From: Actinomadura sp. K4S16
GTDB lineage: Bacteria > Actinomycetota > Actinomycetes > Streptosporangiales > Streptosporangiaceae
Length of the DNA: 64,000 nt
Direction: 5' to 3'
Assembly (NCBI RefSeq): GCF_008327685.1
Contig: NZ_BDDE01000032.1
Coordinates: 34,556 to 98,555, forward strand
The position numbers and the translations under genes were made by a program. The notes beneath the pieces are model-generated. The model worked only from the letters and a program-made list of their open reading frames with translations, ran no database searches and was not told the DNA's origin. The first letter of the stretch is position 1, and each line of letters begins with the position of its first letter. Below are positions 17,285 to 26,384 of this stretch, piece by piece.

Positions 17285-19366
17285 TCAGGCGGGCAGGGAG
17301 GCGACCCCCGGCTCCAGGAAGCGACCGCCCGCGGCCCGCTCGGCGACGCCCGACCTGTCCAGGTACGGGGTGATGCCGCCGAGGTGGAACGGCCAGCCGG
17401 CGCCGAGGATCATGCACAGGTCGATGTCCTGCGCCGCCGCGACCACGCCCTCGTCGAGCATGATCCGGATCTCGTCGGCGAGCGCGGCGAGCGCCCGGTC
17501 GAGGACCTGCTCCTCGGTGGACGGGCTCGTCCCGCCGGAGAAGATCTCCACGACCTCGGGGTCGAGGGTGAAGTCGGGCAGGTACACGCCGCTCTTGCCG
17601 GCCGCGACCATCTTCGCCAGGTTGTCCGACAGCGGGAACCGGTCCGGGAAGGCCCCGTGCAGGGTCTCGTTGACGTGCAGCGCGATCGCCGGGCCGACCA
17701 GGCCCATCAGCACGAACGGCGGCATCGGCAGGCCGAGCGGGGCGGCGGCGCGCTCGGCCGCCTCGATCGGCGTGCCCTCGTCCACCGTCTTGACGATCTC
17801 GGCGAGCAGCCGCAGCAGGACGCGGTTGACGACGAAGGCCGGGGCGTCCTTGACCAGGACGCACGACTTCTTCAGCGCCTTGCCCGTGGCGAACGCCGTG
17901 GCGAGGGCCGCGTCGTCGGTCCGCTCGCCGCGGACGATCTCCAGCAGCGGCAGCACCGCGACCGGGTTGAAGAAGTGGAACCCGACCACCCGCTCGGGGT
18001 GCGCGAGCCCGGAGGCCATCTCGGTGACCGACAGCGAGGAGGTGTTGGTCGCGAGGACGCACTCCGCGGAGACGTACTCCTCGACCTCGGCGAACACCTT
18101 CTGCTTGACCGACATCTCCTCGAAGACGGCCTCGATGACGAAGTCGGCGTCGGCGAACGCGTCCTTGGTCAGCGAGCCGGTGATGAGCCCCTTGAGCCGG
18201 TTGGCCTTGTCGGGGGACAGCCGGCCCTTGCCGAGCAGCTTGTCGATCTCGCCGTGCGCGTAGCCGACGCCCTTGTCCAGGCGCTCCTGGTCGAGGTCGG
18301 TCAGCACGACCGGCACCTCCAGGCGCCGCGCGAACAGCAGGGCGAGCTGGGAGGCCATCAGACCGGCGCCGACGACGCCGACCTTGGTGACCTTGCGGGC
18401 GAGCTCCTTGTCCGGCGCCCCGGCGGGCCTCTTCGCGCGCTTCTGGGTGAGGTCGAACGCGTACAGGCCGGCGCGCAGCTCGTCGCTCATGATGAGGTCC
18501 GCCAGGGCCTCGTCCTCGGCGGCGAAGCCCTCGTCGCGGGTGCGGTCCTTGGCGGCGGCGACCAGGTCCAGCGCCCGGGTGTAGGACGGGGCCGCGCCGT
18601 GCAGCTTGCCGTCCACGGTCCAGCGGGCCATCGCGACGGCGTCGTCCCACGCCTTGCCCTTGTCGACCTCGGGACGCCGGACGGTGATCTCGCCGTTCAG
18701 CACCCGGGCCGTCCAGGCCAGGGACTCCTCCAGGAAGTCGGCCGAGTCGAAGATCGCGTCGGCGATGCCCAGCTCGTAGGCCTGCGCGCCCTTGAGCATC
18801 CGGTTCTGGGACATGGGGTTCTCGATGACGACCTTGAGCGCCTTCTCCGCGCCGATCAGGTTCGGCAGCAGGTAGGTGCCGCCCCATCCGGGGACGAGGC
18901 CGAGGAACGCCTCGGGCAGCGCGAACGCCGGGACGCCGCGCGAGATCGTCCGGTAGGTGCAGTGCAGGCCGACCTCGACGCCGCCGCCCATGGCAGCGCC
19001 GTTGTAGTAGGCGAAGGACGGGACGTCCAACTCGCCGAGGCGGCGGAACACGTCGTGGCCGAGCCGGCCGATGGCCGCCGCGTCCTCGCGCCGCCGGATC
19101 AGCGGGACGCCCTTGAGGTCGGCGCCGACCGCGAAGATGAACGGCTTGCCGGTGACGGCGACGGCCGCGATGTCGTCGCGGGCGGCGACGGCGTCGAGCG
19201 CGGCGTTCAGCTCGGCGAGCCCGCCGGGGCCGAACGTGTTGGGCTTGGTGTGGTCGAAGCCGTTGTCGAGCGTGATGAGCGCGAGCGTGCCCGCGCCGTA
19301 CGGCAGCGTCACATCGCGGACATGCGCGTGCGTGACGACCTCGTCCTTGAAGATGTCAGGGTTCAC
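17285..19366 (-). CDS. fadB: Fatty acid oxidation complex, enoyl-CoA hydratase / 3-hydroxyacyl-CoA dehydrogenase
   Basis: This 693-aa bifunctional beta-oxidation enzyme starts with a crotonase domain (about residues 1-190; KPFIFAVGADLKGVPL, AAMGGGVEVGLHCTYRTI, PEAFLGLVPGWGGTYLLP). A 3-hydroxyacyl-CoA dehydrogenase NAD domain follows from about residue 325 (VGVVGAGLMASQLALLFA; ATNTSSLSV), with the C-terminal helical domain (HFFNPVAVLPLLEIVRG, FVVNRVLLRLLAE). It hydrates enoyl-CoA and oxidises the hydroxyacyl-CoA. GTG 19366 overlaps the thiolase stop by GTGA, fixing the start. It is the second gene of the fadA-fadB operon. The first dehydrogenase loop reads GxGxMxS rather than the commoner GxGxMGxG, a mild deviation. 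Confidence 0.95.
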   Translation of the reverse strand: MNPDIFKDEVVTHAHVRDVTLPYGAGTLALITLDNGFDHTKPNTFGPGGLAELNAALDAVAARDDIAAVAVTGKPFIFAVGADLKGVPLIRRREDAAAIGRLGHDVFRRLGELDVPSFAYYNGAAMGGGVEVGLHCTYRTISRGVPAFALPEAFLGLVPGWGGTYLLPNLIGAEKALKVVIENPMSQNRMLKGAQAYELGIADAIFDSADFLEESLAWTARVLNGEITVRRPEVDKGKAWDDAVAMARWTVDGKLHGAAPSYTRALDLVAAAKDRTRDEGFAAEDEALADLIMSDELRAGLYAFDLTQKRAKRPAGAPDKELARKVTKVGVVGAGLMASQLALLFARRLEVPVVLTDLDQERLDKGVGYAHGEIDKLLGKGRLSPDKANRLKGLITGSLTKDAFADADFVIEAVFEEMSVKQKVFAEVEEYVSAECVLATNTSSLSVTEMASGLAHPERVVGFHFFNPVAVLPLLEIVRGERTDDAALATAFATGKALKKSCVLVKDAPAFVVNRVLLRLLAEIVKTVDEGTPIEAAERAAAPLGLPMPPFVLMGLVGPAIALHVNETLHGAFPDRFPLSDNLAKMVAAGKSGVYLPDFTLDPEVVEIFSGGTSPSTEEQVLDRALAALADEIRIMLDEGVVAAAQDIDLCMILGAGWPFHLGGITPYLDRSGVAERAAGGRFLEPGVASLPA

Positions 19367-20565
19367 TTGGCGCCCTCCCAGTTCACGTTCTCCCAGAGGA
19401 CGGTTCCGCCCATGCCCATGCCGACGCACATCGTCGTCAGCCCGAACCGGACGTCCGTGCGCTCCTCGAAAAGGCGGGACAGCTGGTTCATGAGCCGCAC
19501 GCCGGACGAGGCGAGGGGATGGCCGAGGGCGATCGCGCCGCCCCACGGGTTCACCCGCGCGTCGTCGTCGGCGATCTTGAAGTGCTCCAGGAACGCGAGC
19601 ACCTGCACGGCGAACGCCTCGTTGATCTCGATGAGGCCGATGTCGTCCATGGTCAGCGAGTTGCGGGCGAGGAGCTTCTCGGTCGCGGGGACCGGCCCGA
19701 CGCCCATGACCTCGGGCTCCACACCGGCGAACGCGAAGTCGACGAGCCGCATCCGCGGCGTGAGGCCGAGCTCGCGCGCGGCGTCCTCGGCCGCGAGGAG
19801 GCAGGCGGTGGCGCCGTCGTTGAGGCCCGCGGCGTTGCCCGCGGTGACGTTGCCGTGCACGCGGAACGGGGTCTTCAGCGCGGCCAGGCTCTCCATCGTC
19901 GTGCCGGGGCGCGGAGGCTCGTCCTCGGCGGCGAGCCCCCAACCCAGCTCGGCGGACCGGACCGCGGTGGGCACCAGGTCGGGCTGGATCTTTCCGGCCG
20001 CGTACGCCTCGGCGACCTTCCGCTGGCTGCGCACCGCGTAGGCGTCGGCGCGCTCCTTGGTGATGCCGGGGAACCGGTCGTGCAGGTTCTCCGCCGTCGA
20101 GCCCATGACCAGGGCGGACGGGTCTACCAGCTTGTCGGCGAGGAACCGCGGGTTCGGGTCGACGCCCTCGCCCATCGGGTGCCGGCCCATGTGCTCGACG
20201 CCGCCCGCGATGGCGACGTCGTAGGAGCCGAACGAGATGCCGGCGCCGGTCGTGGTCACGGCGGTCATCGCGCCCGCGCACATCCGGTCGACGGCGAAGC
20301 CGGGGACGCTCTTCGGCAGCCCGGCCAGCACGGCGGCGGACCGCCCGATGGTCAGGCCCTGGTCCCCGGTCTGGGTGGTGGCGGCGATGGCGACCTCGTC
20401 CACCCGCTCGGGCGGGAGGGACGGGTTGCGGCGCATCAGCTCGCGGATCGCGCGGACGACCATGTCGTCGGCGCGGGTCTGCGCGTACAGGCCCTTGGGG
20501 CCGGCCTTGCCGAACGGCGTGCGGACGCCGTCGACGAACACGACGTCGCGTGCGGTGCGAGGCAC
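19363..20565 (-). CDS. fadA: Acetyl-CoA C-acyltransferase (3-ketoacyl-CoA thiolase)
   Basis: This 400-aa thiolase cleaves 3-ketoacyl-CoA in the last step of beta-oxidation. The nucleophilic cysteine is in DRMCAGAMTAV (about residue 95), the catalytic histidine in GGAIALGHPLASSGVR (about residue 355) and the second cysteine in TTMCVGMGMGG near the end. GTG 20565 has GGGAGG seven bases upstream. Translation is coupled to fadB through a GTGA overlap. Tandem palindromic boxes about 85 bp upstream suggest control by a TetR- or FadR-like regulator encoded elsewhere. Confidence 0.96.
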   Translation of the reverse strand: MPRTARDVVFVDGVRTPFGKAGPKGLYAQTRADDMVVRAIRELMRRNPSLPPERVDEVAIAATTQTGDQGLTIGRSAAVLAGLPKSVPGFAVDRMCAGAMTAVTTTGAGISFGSYDVAIAGGVEHMGRHPMGEGVDPNPRFLADKLVDPSALVMGSTAENLHDRFPGITKERADAYAVRSQRKVAEAYAAGKIQPDLVPTAVRSAELGWGLAAEDEPPRPGTTMESLAALKTPFRVHGNVTAGNAAGLNDGATACLLAAEDAARELGLTPRMRLVDFAFAGVEPEVMGVGPVPATEKLLARNSLTMDDIGLIEINEAFAVQVLAFLEHFKIADDDARVNPWGGAIALGHPLASSGVRLMNQLSRLFEERTDVRFGLTTMCVGMGMGGTVLWENVNWEGAK

Positions 20566-20649
20566 GGGTCGTCCTCCCTGGGATGGACTCTGATGGAGGT
20601 GTCGAGCCTCGTGCCGCCCCTGCCGGCGGCACGAGTACCCGCATCAGCG

Positions 20650-20691
20650 ATGCTACTCGCTGGTAACCCTCAATGCTACTCGTCAGTAACC
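20650..20691. promoter_or_regulatory. Tandem operator-like boxes between fadA and acyl-CoA ligase
   Basis: Two 19-bp boxes, ATGCTACTCGCTGGTAACC (20650-20668) and ATGCTACTCGTCAGTAACC (20673-20691), are direct repeats with 16/19 identity and a 23-bp offset. Each has inverted arms (TACT-N4-AGTA, or GGTA in the first), the look of a TetR-type fatty-acid regulator site. They lie between divergent fadA and the ligase gene, so both could be controlled. Confidence 0.7.
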
Positions 20692-20798
20692 ACTGACGCG
20701 GTGCTCAGCGGCCGGATGCCCGCCGGCATGGGCCCTGGTGCCCTTGTTCGGTTCATGACGGATGGGTAGCGTGACCCGAAATCACCGGAGGAGGCACG

Positions 20799-22574
20799 GT
20801 GACCCACGCGAGGCCCGCGTACCGGCCGGGGGTGCGCCGCCGGATCGGGCACATCCGCGACCTCGCGGCGCTGCTGCTGCGCACCGGCCTGCTGTTCTCC
20901 GGCGGACCCCGCCGGCTCCTCCGGCAGCTCGGCACGCTGCGCCGCTGGGGCACCTCGCTCGCGGGGCTGGTCGCCTCCGCCGCCGCCCGCTCCCCGTCGC
21001 GCCCCGCCCTGATCGACGACGAGGGCGAGCTGACGTTCGCCGAACTGGACGAGCAGGCCGCCCGCCTCGCCGCCGGACTGCCCCTGCACGGCCCCCGCCC
21101 CCGCGTCGGCGTCCTGTGCCGCAACCACCGCGGCATGGCCCTGACCCTCCTCGCGTGCTCCCGGCGCGGGGCCGAGGTCGTGCTGCTCAACACCGGTTTC
21201 GGAACGGGCCAGATCCGCGCCGTGCTCGGCGAGCTGCGCCCCACCCTGCTCGTCGCGGACGCCGAGTTCGCGCCGCTGCTGGCGAACGTCCCGATCGCGC
21301 TGCGCCGGAACGTGCTGTGGGCCGACCGCCGGCCGCCGGCCGCGGCCCCGCTCTCGGCGCCCGTCCCCGCCGCGACGCTGCCGCCGCCCCGCACTTCCCC
21401 GGACCTCGCGCCCGTCCCCGCCGACCAGGGCGGCCCGAGCATCGAGGAGATCATCCGCTCGACGCCGCCGGCCGCCGCCGCGCCGCCGCAGATCCAGAGC
21501 CGGACGATCATGCTGAGCTCGGGGACCACCGGACGACCCAAGGGCGCCCGCCGCCCGCCCCGCCCGGGCCTGTGGCCGCTGGCCTCGGTGACGTCCCGGA
21601 TCCCGCTGCGCGCCCGGCAGACCATGATCGTCGAGGCGCCGCTGTTCCACACCTGGGGCTACGCCGCGCTGCAGATGGCGTGGGCGCTGCGTGCGCCGGT
21701 CGTCCTGCACCGCCGCTTCGACCCCGAGCAGACGCTGCGGACGATCGCCTCCTACCGCGACGTCACGGTGTTCGCCGTCCCGGTCATGCTGCAGCGAGTC
21801 CTCGACCTGGCGCCCGAGGTCCGCGCCGAGTACGACACGTCCTCGCTGCGGATCGCGGCGCTGGGCGGCTCCGCGCTGCCCGGCGACCTCGCCACCCGGT
21901 TCATGGACGCGTTCGGCGACCGGCTCTACAACATCTACGGCTCCACCGAGGCGTCCTGGGTGTCCATCGCGACCCCGCGCGAACTGCGGCTCGACCCGCG
22001 CACCGCCGGGCGCCCGCCCCGCAACACCTCGCTGGCGATCCTCGACGACGAGGGCCGCCGGGTGGGCCGCTCCACCCGCGGGCACATCTTCGCCGCGAAC
22101 GAGCTGCTGTTCGAGGGCTACACCGGCGGCGAGCCGATGGAGGTCCGCGACGGGCTGCTCGCCACCGGCGACCTCGGCCACATCGACCACCGCGGACTGC
22201 TGTTCGTGGACGGCCGCGGCGACGGCATGATCGTGTCCGGCGGCGAGAACATCGTCCCCCGCGACGTGGAGGACGCCCTGCTGCGGATGCCGGAGATCCG
22301 CGAGGTCGCGGTCACCGGCGTGTCCGACCCCGAATGGGGGCAGCGCCTCGCCGCGTACATCGTCCTGCGGCCCGGCGCGGGGCTCGACGCCGACGCCGTG
22401 CGCGCCTACGTGCACGCGCAGGTCGCCCGGTACGCGGTGCCCCGCGACGTGTACTTCATCCCCGAGCTGCCGCGCAACGCCACCGGCAAGGTCGTGCACC
22501 GCTGGCTGACCGCCCGCCCCGACCGGCCCGAGCCCGAGGGCCGCGTCGCGTGGCCGCAGCCCCCGCTGCGTTGA
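20799..22574 (+). CDS. AMP-dependent acyl-CoA synthetase/ligase
   Basis: This 591-aa ANL-superfamily enzyme adenylates a carboxylate (probably a fatty acid) and transfers it to CoA. Motifs in order: TIMLSSGTTGRPKGARR (A3 phosphate loop, about residue 238), YGSTEASW (A5, about 380), LATGDLGHIDHRG (A7) and the catalytic lysine in NATGKVVHRW (A10, near the end). The N-terminal 60 residues are a basic extension with a hydrophobic helix (RDLAALLLRTGLLF), which may hold the enzyme at the membrane. A Pro/Ala-rich linker (about residues 185-230) precedes A3. GTG 20799 has GGAGGAGG upstream. It is divergent from fadAB and likely feeds it. Confidence 0.92.
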   Translation: MTHARPAYRPGVRRRIGHIRDLAALLLRTGLLFSGGPRRLLRQLGTLRRWGTSLAGLVASAAARSPSRPALIDDEGELTFAELDEQAARLAAGLPLHGPRPRVGVLCRNHRGMALTLLACSRRGAEVVLLNTGFGTGQIRAVLGELRPTLLVADAEFAPLLANVPIALRRNVLWADRRPPAAAPLSAPVPAATLPPPRTSPDLAPVPADQGGPSIEEIIRSTPPAAAAPPQIQSRTIMLSSGTTGRPKGARRPPRPGLWPLASVTSRIPLRARQTMIVEAPLFHTWGYAALQMAWALRAPVVLHRRFDPEQTLRTIASYRDVTVFAVPVMLQRVLDLAPEVRAEYDTSSLRIAALGGSALPGDLATRFMDAFGDRLYNIYGSTEASWVSIATPRELRLDPRTAGRPPRNTSLAILDDEGRRVGRSTRGHIFAANELLFEGYTGGEPMEVRDGLLATGDLGHIDHRGLLFVDGRGDGMIVSGGENIVPRDVEDALLRMPEIREVAVTGVSDPEWGQRLAAYIVLRPGAGLDADAVRAYVHAQVARYAVPRDVYFIPELPRNATGKVVHRWLTARPDRPEPEGRVAWPQPPLR

Positions 22575-22731
22575 TTCACTCCCGGCCCACTTCGCTCGCC
22601 TTGCGGCTCGCTATGTGACCGGGCCTGGGCGAATGCGGCATCGCTTCGCGATCTGCCCGGTTCCGCTCGCCTCCGGCTTCGCTCCACCGGCCAGGTCACG
22701 CGTTCGCGTGCGTGGCCGATCGAAGCAGGCC
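22575..22731. other. Structured intergenic region with short repeats
   Basis: This gap between two convergent genes contains no ORF of note but several small hairpins, e.g. ATCGC-TTC-GCGAT (about 22638-22650) and CACGC-GTTC-GCGTG inside a GGCCA...TGGCC frame (about 22690-22715). It also has a 20-base imperfect direct repeat beginning CGCTCGCCT (near 22595 and 22667). It could be a REP-like intergenic element or act as a bidirectional terminator; neither is proven. Confidence 0.5.
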
Positions 22732-23916
22732 CTAGGCGGCGAGGACGGGGCCGGCGGACGTCGGCAGCCGGACCGTGATCGACAGGCCGCCGTCCGGCCG
22801 CGGGACGGTGTCGACCGCGCCGCCGTGCGCGCCGACGACCGCCCGCACGATCGACAGGCCGAGGCCCGCGCCGTCCTTCGACCCCGTCCGGTCCGCGCGC
22901 AGCCGCCGGAACGGCTCGAAGATCGTCGCCACCTCGTAGGACGGCACGGGCCGCCCCGTGTTGACCACCCGCAGGAACGCCTCGCCGTCCCGGACGCCCG
23001 TGCTCACCCAGATCCGCCCGTCCCGCACGTTGTACTTCACGGCGTTCTCCAGCAGGTTCACCGCGCACCGCTCCAGCAGCACCGGGTCGCCGGCCACCGC
23101 GGCCGGGCCGAGCCGCGCCTCGACGTCCACGGCCGCCTCCTCCGCCTGCCCCTCGACCTGGTCGAGCGCGCTGCGCACCACGTCCTCCAGCGGCGTCTCG
23201 GCCCGGGTCGCCAGCTCCCGCTCGGACTTCGCGAGCAGCAGCAGCCCCTCGATGAGCCGCTCGTGGCGCGCGGTGTTGCCGAGCAGGACGTCCGCGAGCG
23301 CCCTGGTCTCCGGCGGGCTCCGGCGGCTCGCCAGCGCGACTTCCAGCACCGTCCGGTTGATGGTCAGCGGCGTGCGCAGCTCGTGCGAGGCGTTCGCGAC
23401 GAACCGGCGCTGGGCGTCGAACGCGCGGTTCAGCCGGTCCAGCATCCGGTCGAAGGTGTCGGCCAGGTCCTTGATCTCGTCCTGCGGGCCGTCCAGCGCG
23501 ATCCGCTCGTGCAGGTTGCTCTCCGACAGCCGCCGCGCCGTCGCGGTCACCGTGTGCAGCGGCCGCAGCATCCGCCCCGCCACCACGTACCCGATCACGA
23601 CGGCCAGGACGCCGAGCACCAGCATCGTCACCAGGGAGCTCTGCAGCAGCTGCTCCAGGACGTCGTGCTTCTGCCGGGCCAGCTCCCGGTCGGCGTCGGC
23701 CTTCAGCTTCACCAGCTCGCTGACGTCGCCGTTGATGGCCAGCGCCCGCAGCCGCGTGATCGTCGTCGCGTCCACGCTCTGCCGCGACGTGAACCGGTTG
23801 TCCATCGTCCTGACGGTCAGCAGGTACGTCACCGCGACCAGCGCGGCCGACGTGACGAGGAACAGCGACCCGTACACCAGCGTGAGCCGCGTCCTGACGC
23901 TCAGCCTCTTCACCAT
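22732..23916 (-). CDS. Sensor histidine kinase (CutS-like)
   Basis: A 394-aa membrane sensor kinase that phosphorylates the response regulator encoded just upstream. Order: TM1 (about 10-35), a short extracytoplasmic region (about 36-90), TM2 (about 92-112), HAMP (about 113-165), the phosphoacceptor box NASHELRTPLTINRT (His about 177), the N-box NLLENAVKYN and the G-box DGAGLGLSIVRAVVGAHGG. The N-terminus LSVRTRLTLVYGSLFLV resembles Streptomyces CutS. ATG 23916 overlaps the regulator's stop by 7 bases; upstream frame is shadow. The signal is unknown; a shared DNA box points to the efflux operon at 29 kb as a target. Confidence 0.94.
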   Translation of the reverse strand: MVKRLSVRTRLTLVYGSLFLVTSAALVAVTYLLTVRTMDNRFTSRQSVDATTITRLRALAINGDVSELVKLKADADRELARQKHDVLEQLLQSSLVTMLVLGVLAVVIGYVVAGRMLRPLHTVTATARRLSESNLHERIALDGPQDEIKDLADTFDRMLDRLNRAFDAQRRFVANASHELRTPLTINRTVLEVALASRRSPPETRALADVLLGNTARHERLIEGLLLLAKSERELATRAETPLEDVVRSALDQVEGQAEEAAVDVEARLGPAAVAGDPVLLERCAVNLLENAVKYNVRDGRIWVSTGVRDGEAFLRVVNTGRPVPSYEVATIFEPFRRLRADRTGSKDGAGLGLSIVRAVVGAHGGAVDTVPRPDGGLSITVRLPTSAGPVLAA

Positions 23917-24572
23917 GCCTCCAGCCGGTACCCGGACCCGGTCACCGTCTCGATCACCGGCGGCTGCCCGAGCTTGCGCCGCAGCGTCGCCATCGTGACC
24001 CGGACGATGTTGCTGAACGGGTCGATGTTCTCGTCCCACGCCCGCTCCAGCAGCCGCTCGGCGCTCACCACGCCGCCCTCCGCCCGCAGCAGCTCCTCCA
24101 GCACGGCGAACTCCTTGTTCGTCAGCCGCAGCTCCCGCCCGTCCCGCGCGGCCTTCCGCCGGTACGGGTCGAGCCGGATGCCCCGCCCCTCAAGGACGGG
24201 CGGCACCGGCGGCCCCGACCTGCGCGCCAGCGCCCGCACCCGCGCCACCAGCTCGCCGAACACGAACGGCTTCGGCAGGTAGTCGTCGGCGCCGAGCGAC
24301 AGCCCGTCCACCCGGTCGTCGACGTCCCCGGACGCGGTCAGCATGAGGATCCGCGCGCGGCTCCGCCGCCCCACCAGCTCCCGGCACACGTCGTCGCCGT
24401 GGACCATGGGCAGGTCCCGGTCGAGGACCACCACGTCGTACTCGTTGTACGAGGCCCGCTCCAGCGCGGCGTCGCCGTCGTAGACCACGTCGACGGCCAT
24501 GGCCTCGTCCCGCAGTCCCTCGGCGATCGTGTCCGCGAGCACCCGCTCGTCCTCGACGATCAGTACACGCAT
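23910..24572 (-). CDS. OmpR/PhoB-family response regulator (CutR-like)
   Basis: This ~220-aa regulator has a receiver domain (acidic pocket VEDE at the start, phospho-Asp in VVVLDRDLPMVHG about residue 50, KPFVFGELVARVRAL) and a C-terminal winged helix (LRLTNKEFAVLEELLRAEGG ... RVTMATLRRKLG). ATG 24572 gives the usual MRVLIVEDE; an ATG four codons upstream (24584) also has a possible GGGGCGG site. Its gene lies 51 bases downstream of the TMEM175-like gene and overlaps the kinase gene. The palindrome GGGTTTAACCC just upstream of the start is repeated before the MacAB-type operon and is a candidate binding site. Confidence 0.94.
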   Translation of the reverse strand: MRVLIVEDERVLADTIAEGLRDEAMAVDVVYDGDAALERASYNEYDVVVLDRDLPMVHGDDVCRELVGRRSRARILMLTASGDVDDRVDGLSLGADDYLPKPFVFGELVARVRALARRSGPPVPPVLEGRGIRLDPYRRKAARDGRELRLTNKEFAVLEELLRAEGGVVSAERLLERAWDENIDPFSNIVRVTMATLRRKLGQPPVIETVTGSGYRLEAW

Positions 24573-24586
24573 GCCGCCGAGCATGC

Positions 24587-24614
24587 CGCCCCAAGGGTTA
24601 AACCCCGATAAGCC
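24587..24614 (-). promoter_or_regulatory. Conserved palindromic box upstream of the two-component system
   Basis: On the minus strand this block reads GGCTTATCG then GGGTTTAACCC (24595-24605) then TTGGGG. It matches the block at 29123-29150 at 22 of 28 positions, including the whole palindrome, in the same orientation relative to the downstream gene. It ends immediately before the regulator's start region and is probably a site for autoregulation. Confidence 0.65.
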
Positions 24615-24623
24615 CGGGAGGCT

Positions 24624-25238
24624 TCAGACGCCGGCGAGTCTCCACAGCCTGTCGACCGGGGCTTGCGCGAAGAGCAGCAGCAGCGCGAAGTAGGAGACGC
24701 CGGGGAAGGCCGCGACCACGGCCAGGCCCACGGCGAGCAGCGCCACGTTCGACAGCGCGCCCCGGACCGACTCGATCGTCGGCGGATCGGACTCCAGCGC
24801 GACGTCGGGGTCGCGGTAGGAGATCACCGTCAGCGCGGTCTGGAGGACGCACGCGACGAGGATGTTCCCGATGTACAGCATCACGGTGAAGCGGTCGTCC
24901 CCCGGATAGGAGGCCGCCATCTCCGTCGGGAACGGCAGGATCACGATGGCCAGCAGCCATCCCGTGTTCACCAGCATCAGCGCCCGCGTGTAGCCGCCGA
25001 TGTGCTCGAACACCCGGTGGTGGACGAACCACAGCCGGATGATCACCACGAAGCTGAGGACGAAGCTCCCGATCTGCGCCCAGTGCCCCGTGATCACCTC
25101 GACCGACCGCTGGTGCGCGCTCACCGCCTCCGGCACCACGTCGACCAGCGGCAGCACCAGCAGCGTCACGGCGATCGCCACGACGGCGTCGGTGAACAGA
25201 ACAAGCCGGTCAGGATCCCGAGACACCGCCCGCGCCAT
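24624..25238 (-). CDS. TMEM175-like (DUF1211) membrane protein, putative K+ channel
   Basis: This 204-aa integral membrane protein belongs to the TMEM175/DUF1211 family. Bacterial members can conduct potassium. The family signature in helix 1 is RLVLFTDAVVAIAVTLLVLPL, with F-T-D in place of the usual F-S-D; the conserved SFVVIIRLWFVHHRVFEHI follows about residue 65. Six hydrophobic segments are visible, as in other bacterial members with one repeat. It is followed on the same strand by the two-component system after about 50 bases. Channel function is inferred from the family. Confidence 0.88.
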   Translation of the reverse strand: MARAVSRDPDRLVLFTDAVVAIAVTLLVLPLVDVVPEAVSAHQRSVEVITGHWAQIGSFVLSFVVIIRLWFVHHRVFEHIGGYTRALMLVNTGWLLAIVILPFPTEMAASYPGDDRFTVMLYIGNILVACVLQTALTVISYRDPDVALESDPPTIESVRGALSNVALLAVGLAVVAAFPGVSYFALLLLFAQAPVDRLWRLAGV

Positions 25239-25295
25239 AACTCAGGACCCTACAGCGGCGGCCTTCATCGTCCCAGCTCAGCGCGCATCCCCCCG

Positions 25296-26198
25296 TCAGT
25301 CGACCAGGAGCACGAGCTTCCCGCGCACCTTCCCGCCCTCGCCGGCGCGGTGCGCCTCCGCGATATCGGCGAGCGGGAAGGTCCGCACGGCCGGCGGCGA
25401 GAAGCGCCCCGCCTCGATCAGCGGCCCGATCTCGCCGAGCACGTGGACCGCGCGACCGGCGTCCCCGCGGCTGAACCGCACCCTGTGCTCCCGGGCGCCG
25501 ATGAAGTCGGCGACCGTGACGACGCGCTCCGCACCGCCGGCGAGCCCGATCAGCTCGGGCAGCACCCCGCTCCCGGCGACGTCGAGCGCCAGGTCGACGC
25601 CGTCCTGCGCCAGCGCGCGCACCCGCTCGACGAGCCCCTCGCCGTAGACGACCGGCTCGGCCCCCAGGGAACGCAGGTACTCCTGGTTCCCCGGACCGGC
25701 GGTGCCGATCACACGCGCGCCGCGCACCACGGCGAGTTGGACCGCGGCGCCGCCGACGCTCCCGGACGCGCCGTTGACGAGCAGCGTCGCGCCGTCCCCG
25801 ACGCCGAGCTGGTCGAGCGCGCGCGTGGCCGTCTCGATGGCCGCCGGCAGCGCCGCGGCGCGGGCGAAGTCGAGCGAGGGCGGGATCGGCGCGTAGTGGG
25901 ACAGCACTGCCAGCTCGGCCTGGGCCGCCCCTTCGACGCAGAAGCCGAACACGCGATCGCCGACGGCCGCGTCCGCCACACCCTCGCCGATCTCGTCGAC
26001 GACCCCCGCCGCCTCGTAGCCCAGGGTCTGCGGGAGCTCCGGATCCATCTGCCCCTGGCGCTTCTTCCAGTCGCTGGCGCTCACCCCGGCCGCCCGCACC
26101 GCGATCCGGACCTGCCCGGGCCCCGGATGAGGATCAGGCAGGTCGACGAGCTCCAATACCTCGGGACCGCCGAACCGGTCGAAACGAACGGCCTTCAT
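25296..26198 (-). CDS. NADP-dependent quinone oxidoreductase-like (MDR family)
   Basis: A 300-aa zinc-independent medium-chain dehydrogenase/reductase of the quinone oxidoreductase type. The N-terminus MKAVRFDRFGGPEVLELVDLP is standard, followed by TLGYEAAGVVDEIG and the NADP-binding loop LLVNGASGSVGGAAVQLAV about residue 145. No structural zinc cysteine cluster is present. The ATG at 26198 is the family start; the longer open frame upstream is not coding. Gene order is TMEM175-like gene downstream and a divergent HAD gene upstream, with a 186-base intergenic region showing no clear feature. Substrate unknown. Confidence 0.92.
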   Translation of the reverse strand: MKAVRFDRFGGPEVLELVDLPDPHPGPGQVRIAVRAAGVSASDWKKRQGQMDPELPQTLGYEAAGVVDEIGEGVADAAVGDRVFGFCVEGAAQAELAVLSHYAPIPPSLDFARAAALPAAIETATRALDQLGVGDGATLLVNGASGSVGGAAVQLAVVRGARVIGTAGPGNQEYLRSLGAEPVVYGEGLVERVRALAQDGVDLALDVAGSGVLPELIGLAGGAERVVTVADFIGAREHRVRFSRGDAGRAVHVLGEIGPLIEAGRFSPPAVRTFPLADIAEAHRAGEGGKVRGKLVLLVD

Positions 26199-26384
26199 CG
26201 TGTGCTCCGTTCCAGCCCCCGCGGGCATGCGTCGTCGGGCTCTGGTCGACCAGCGAATCAGACCCCACCGACGATCCGCCCTCAAACCGAGCCCGGGCGG
26301 CGCCGCGGCTCGTCCAGCGTCAGCGAACTGCTGAGAGGGAGCTCTCAGCGCGGCCAGAACCGTCGGGCGTCCTAGTCTCCAGAC

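Noticed and set aside
15582..18887. 1101-codon open frame joining the amino acid permease to an upstream stretch
   Set aside because: Only the part after 17075 downwards matches the permease. The rest lies in the shadow of fadB and has no coherent protein pattern.
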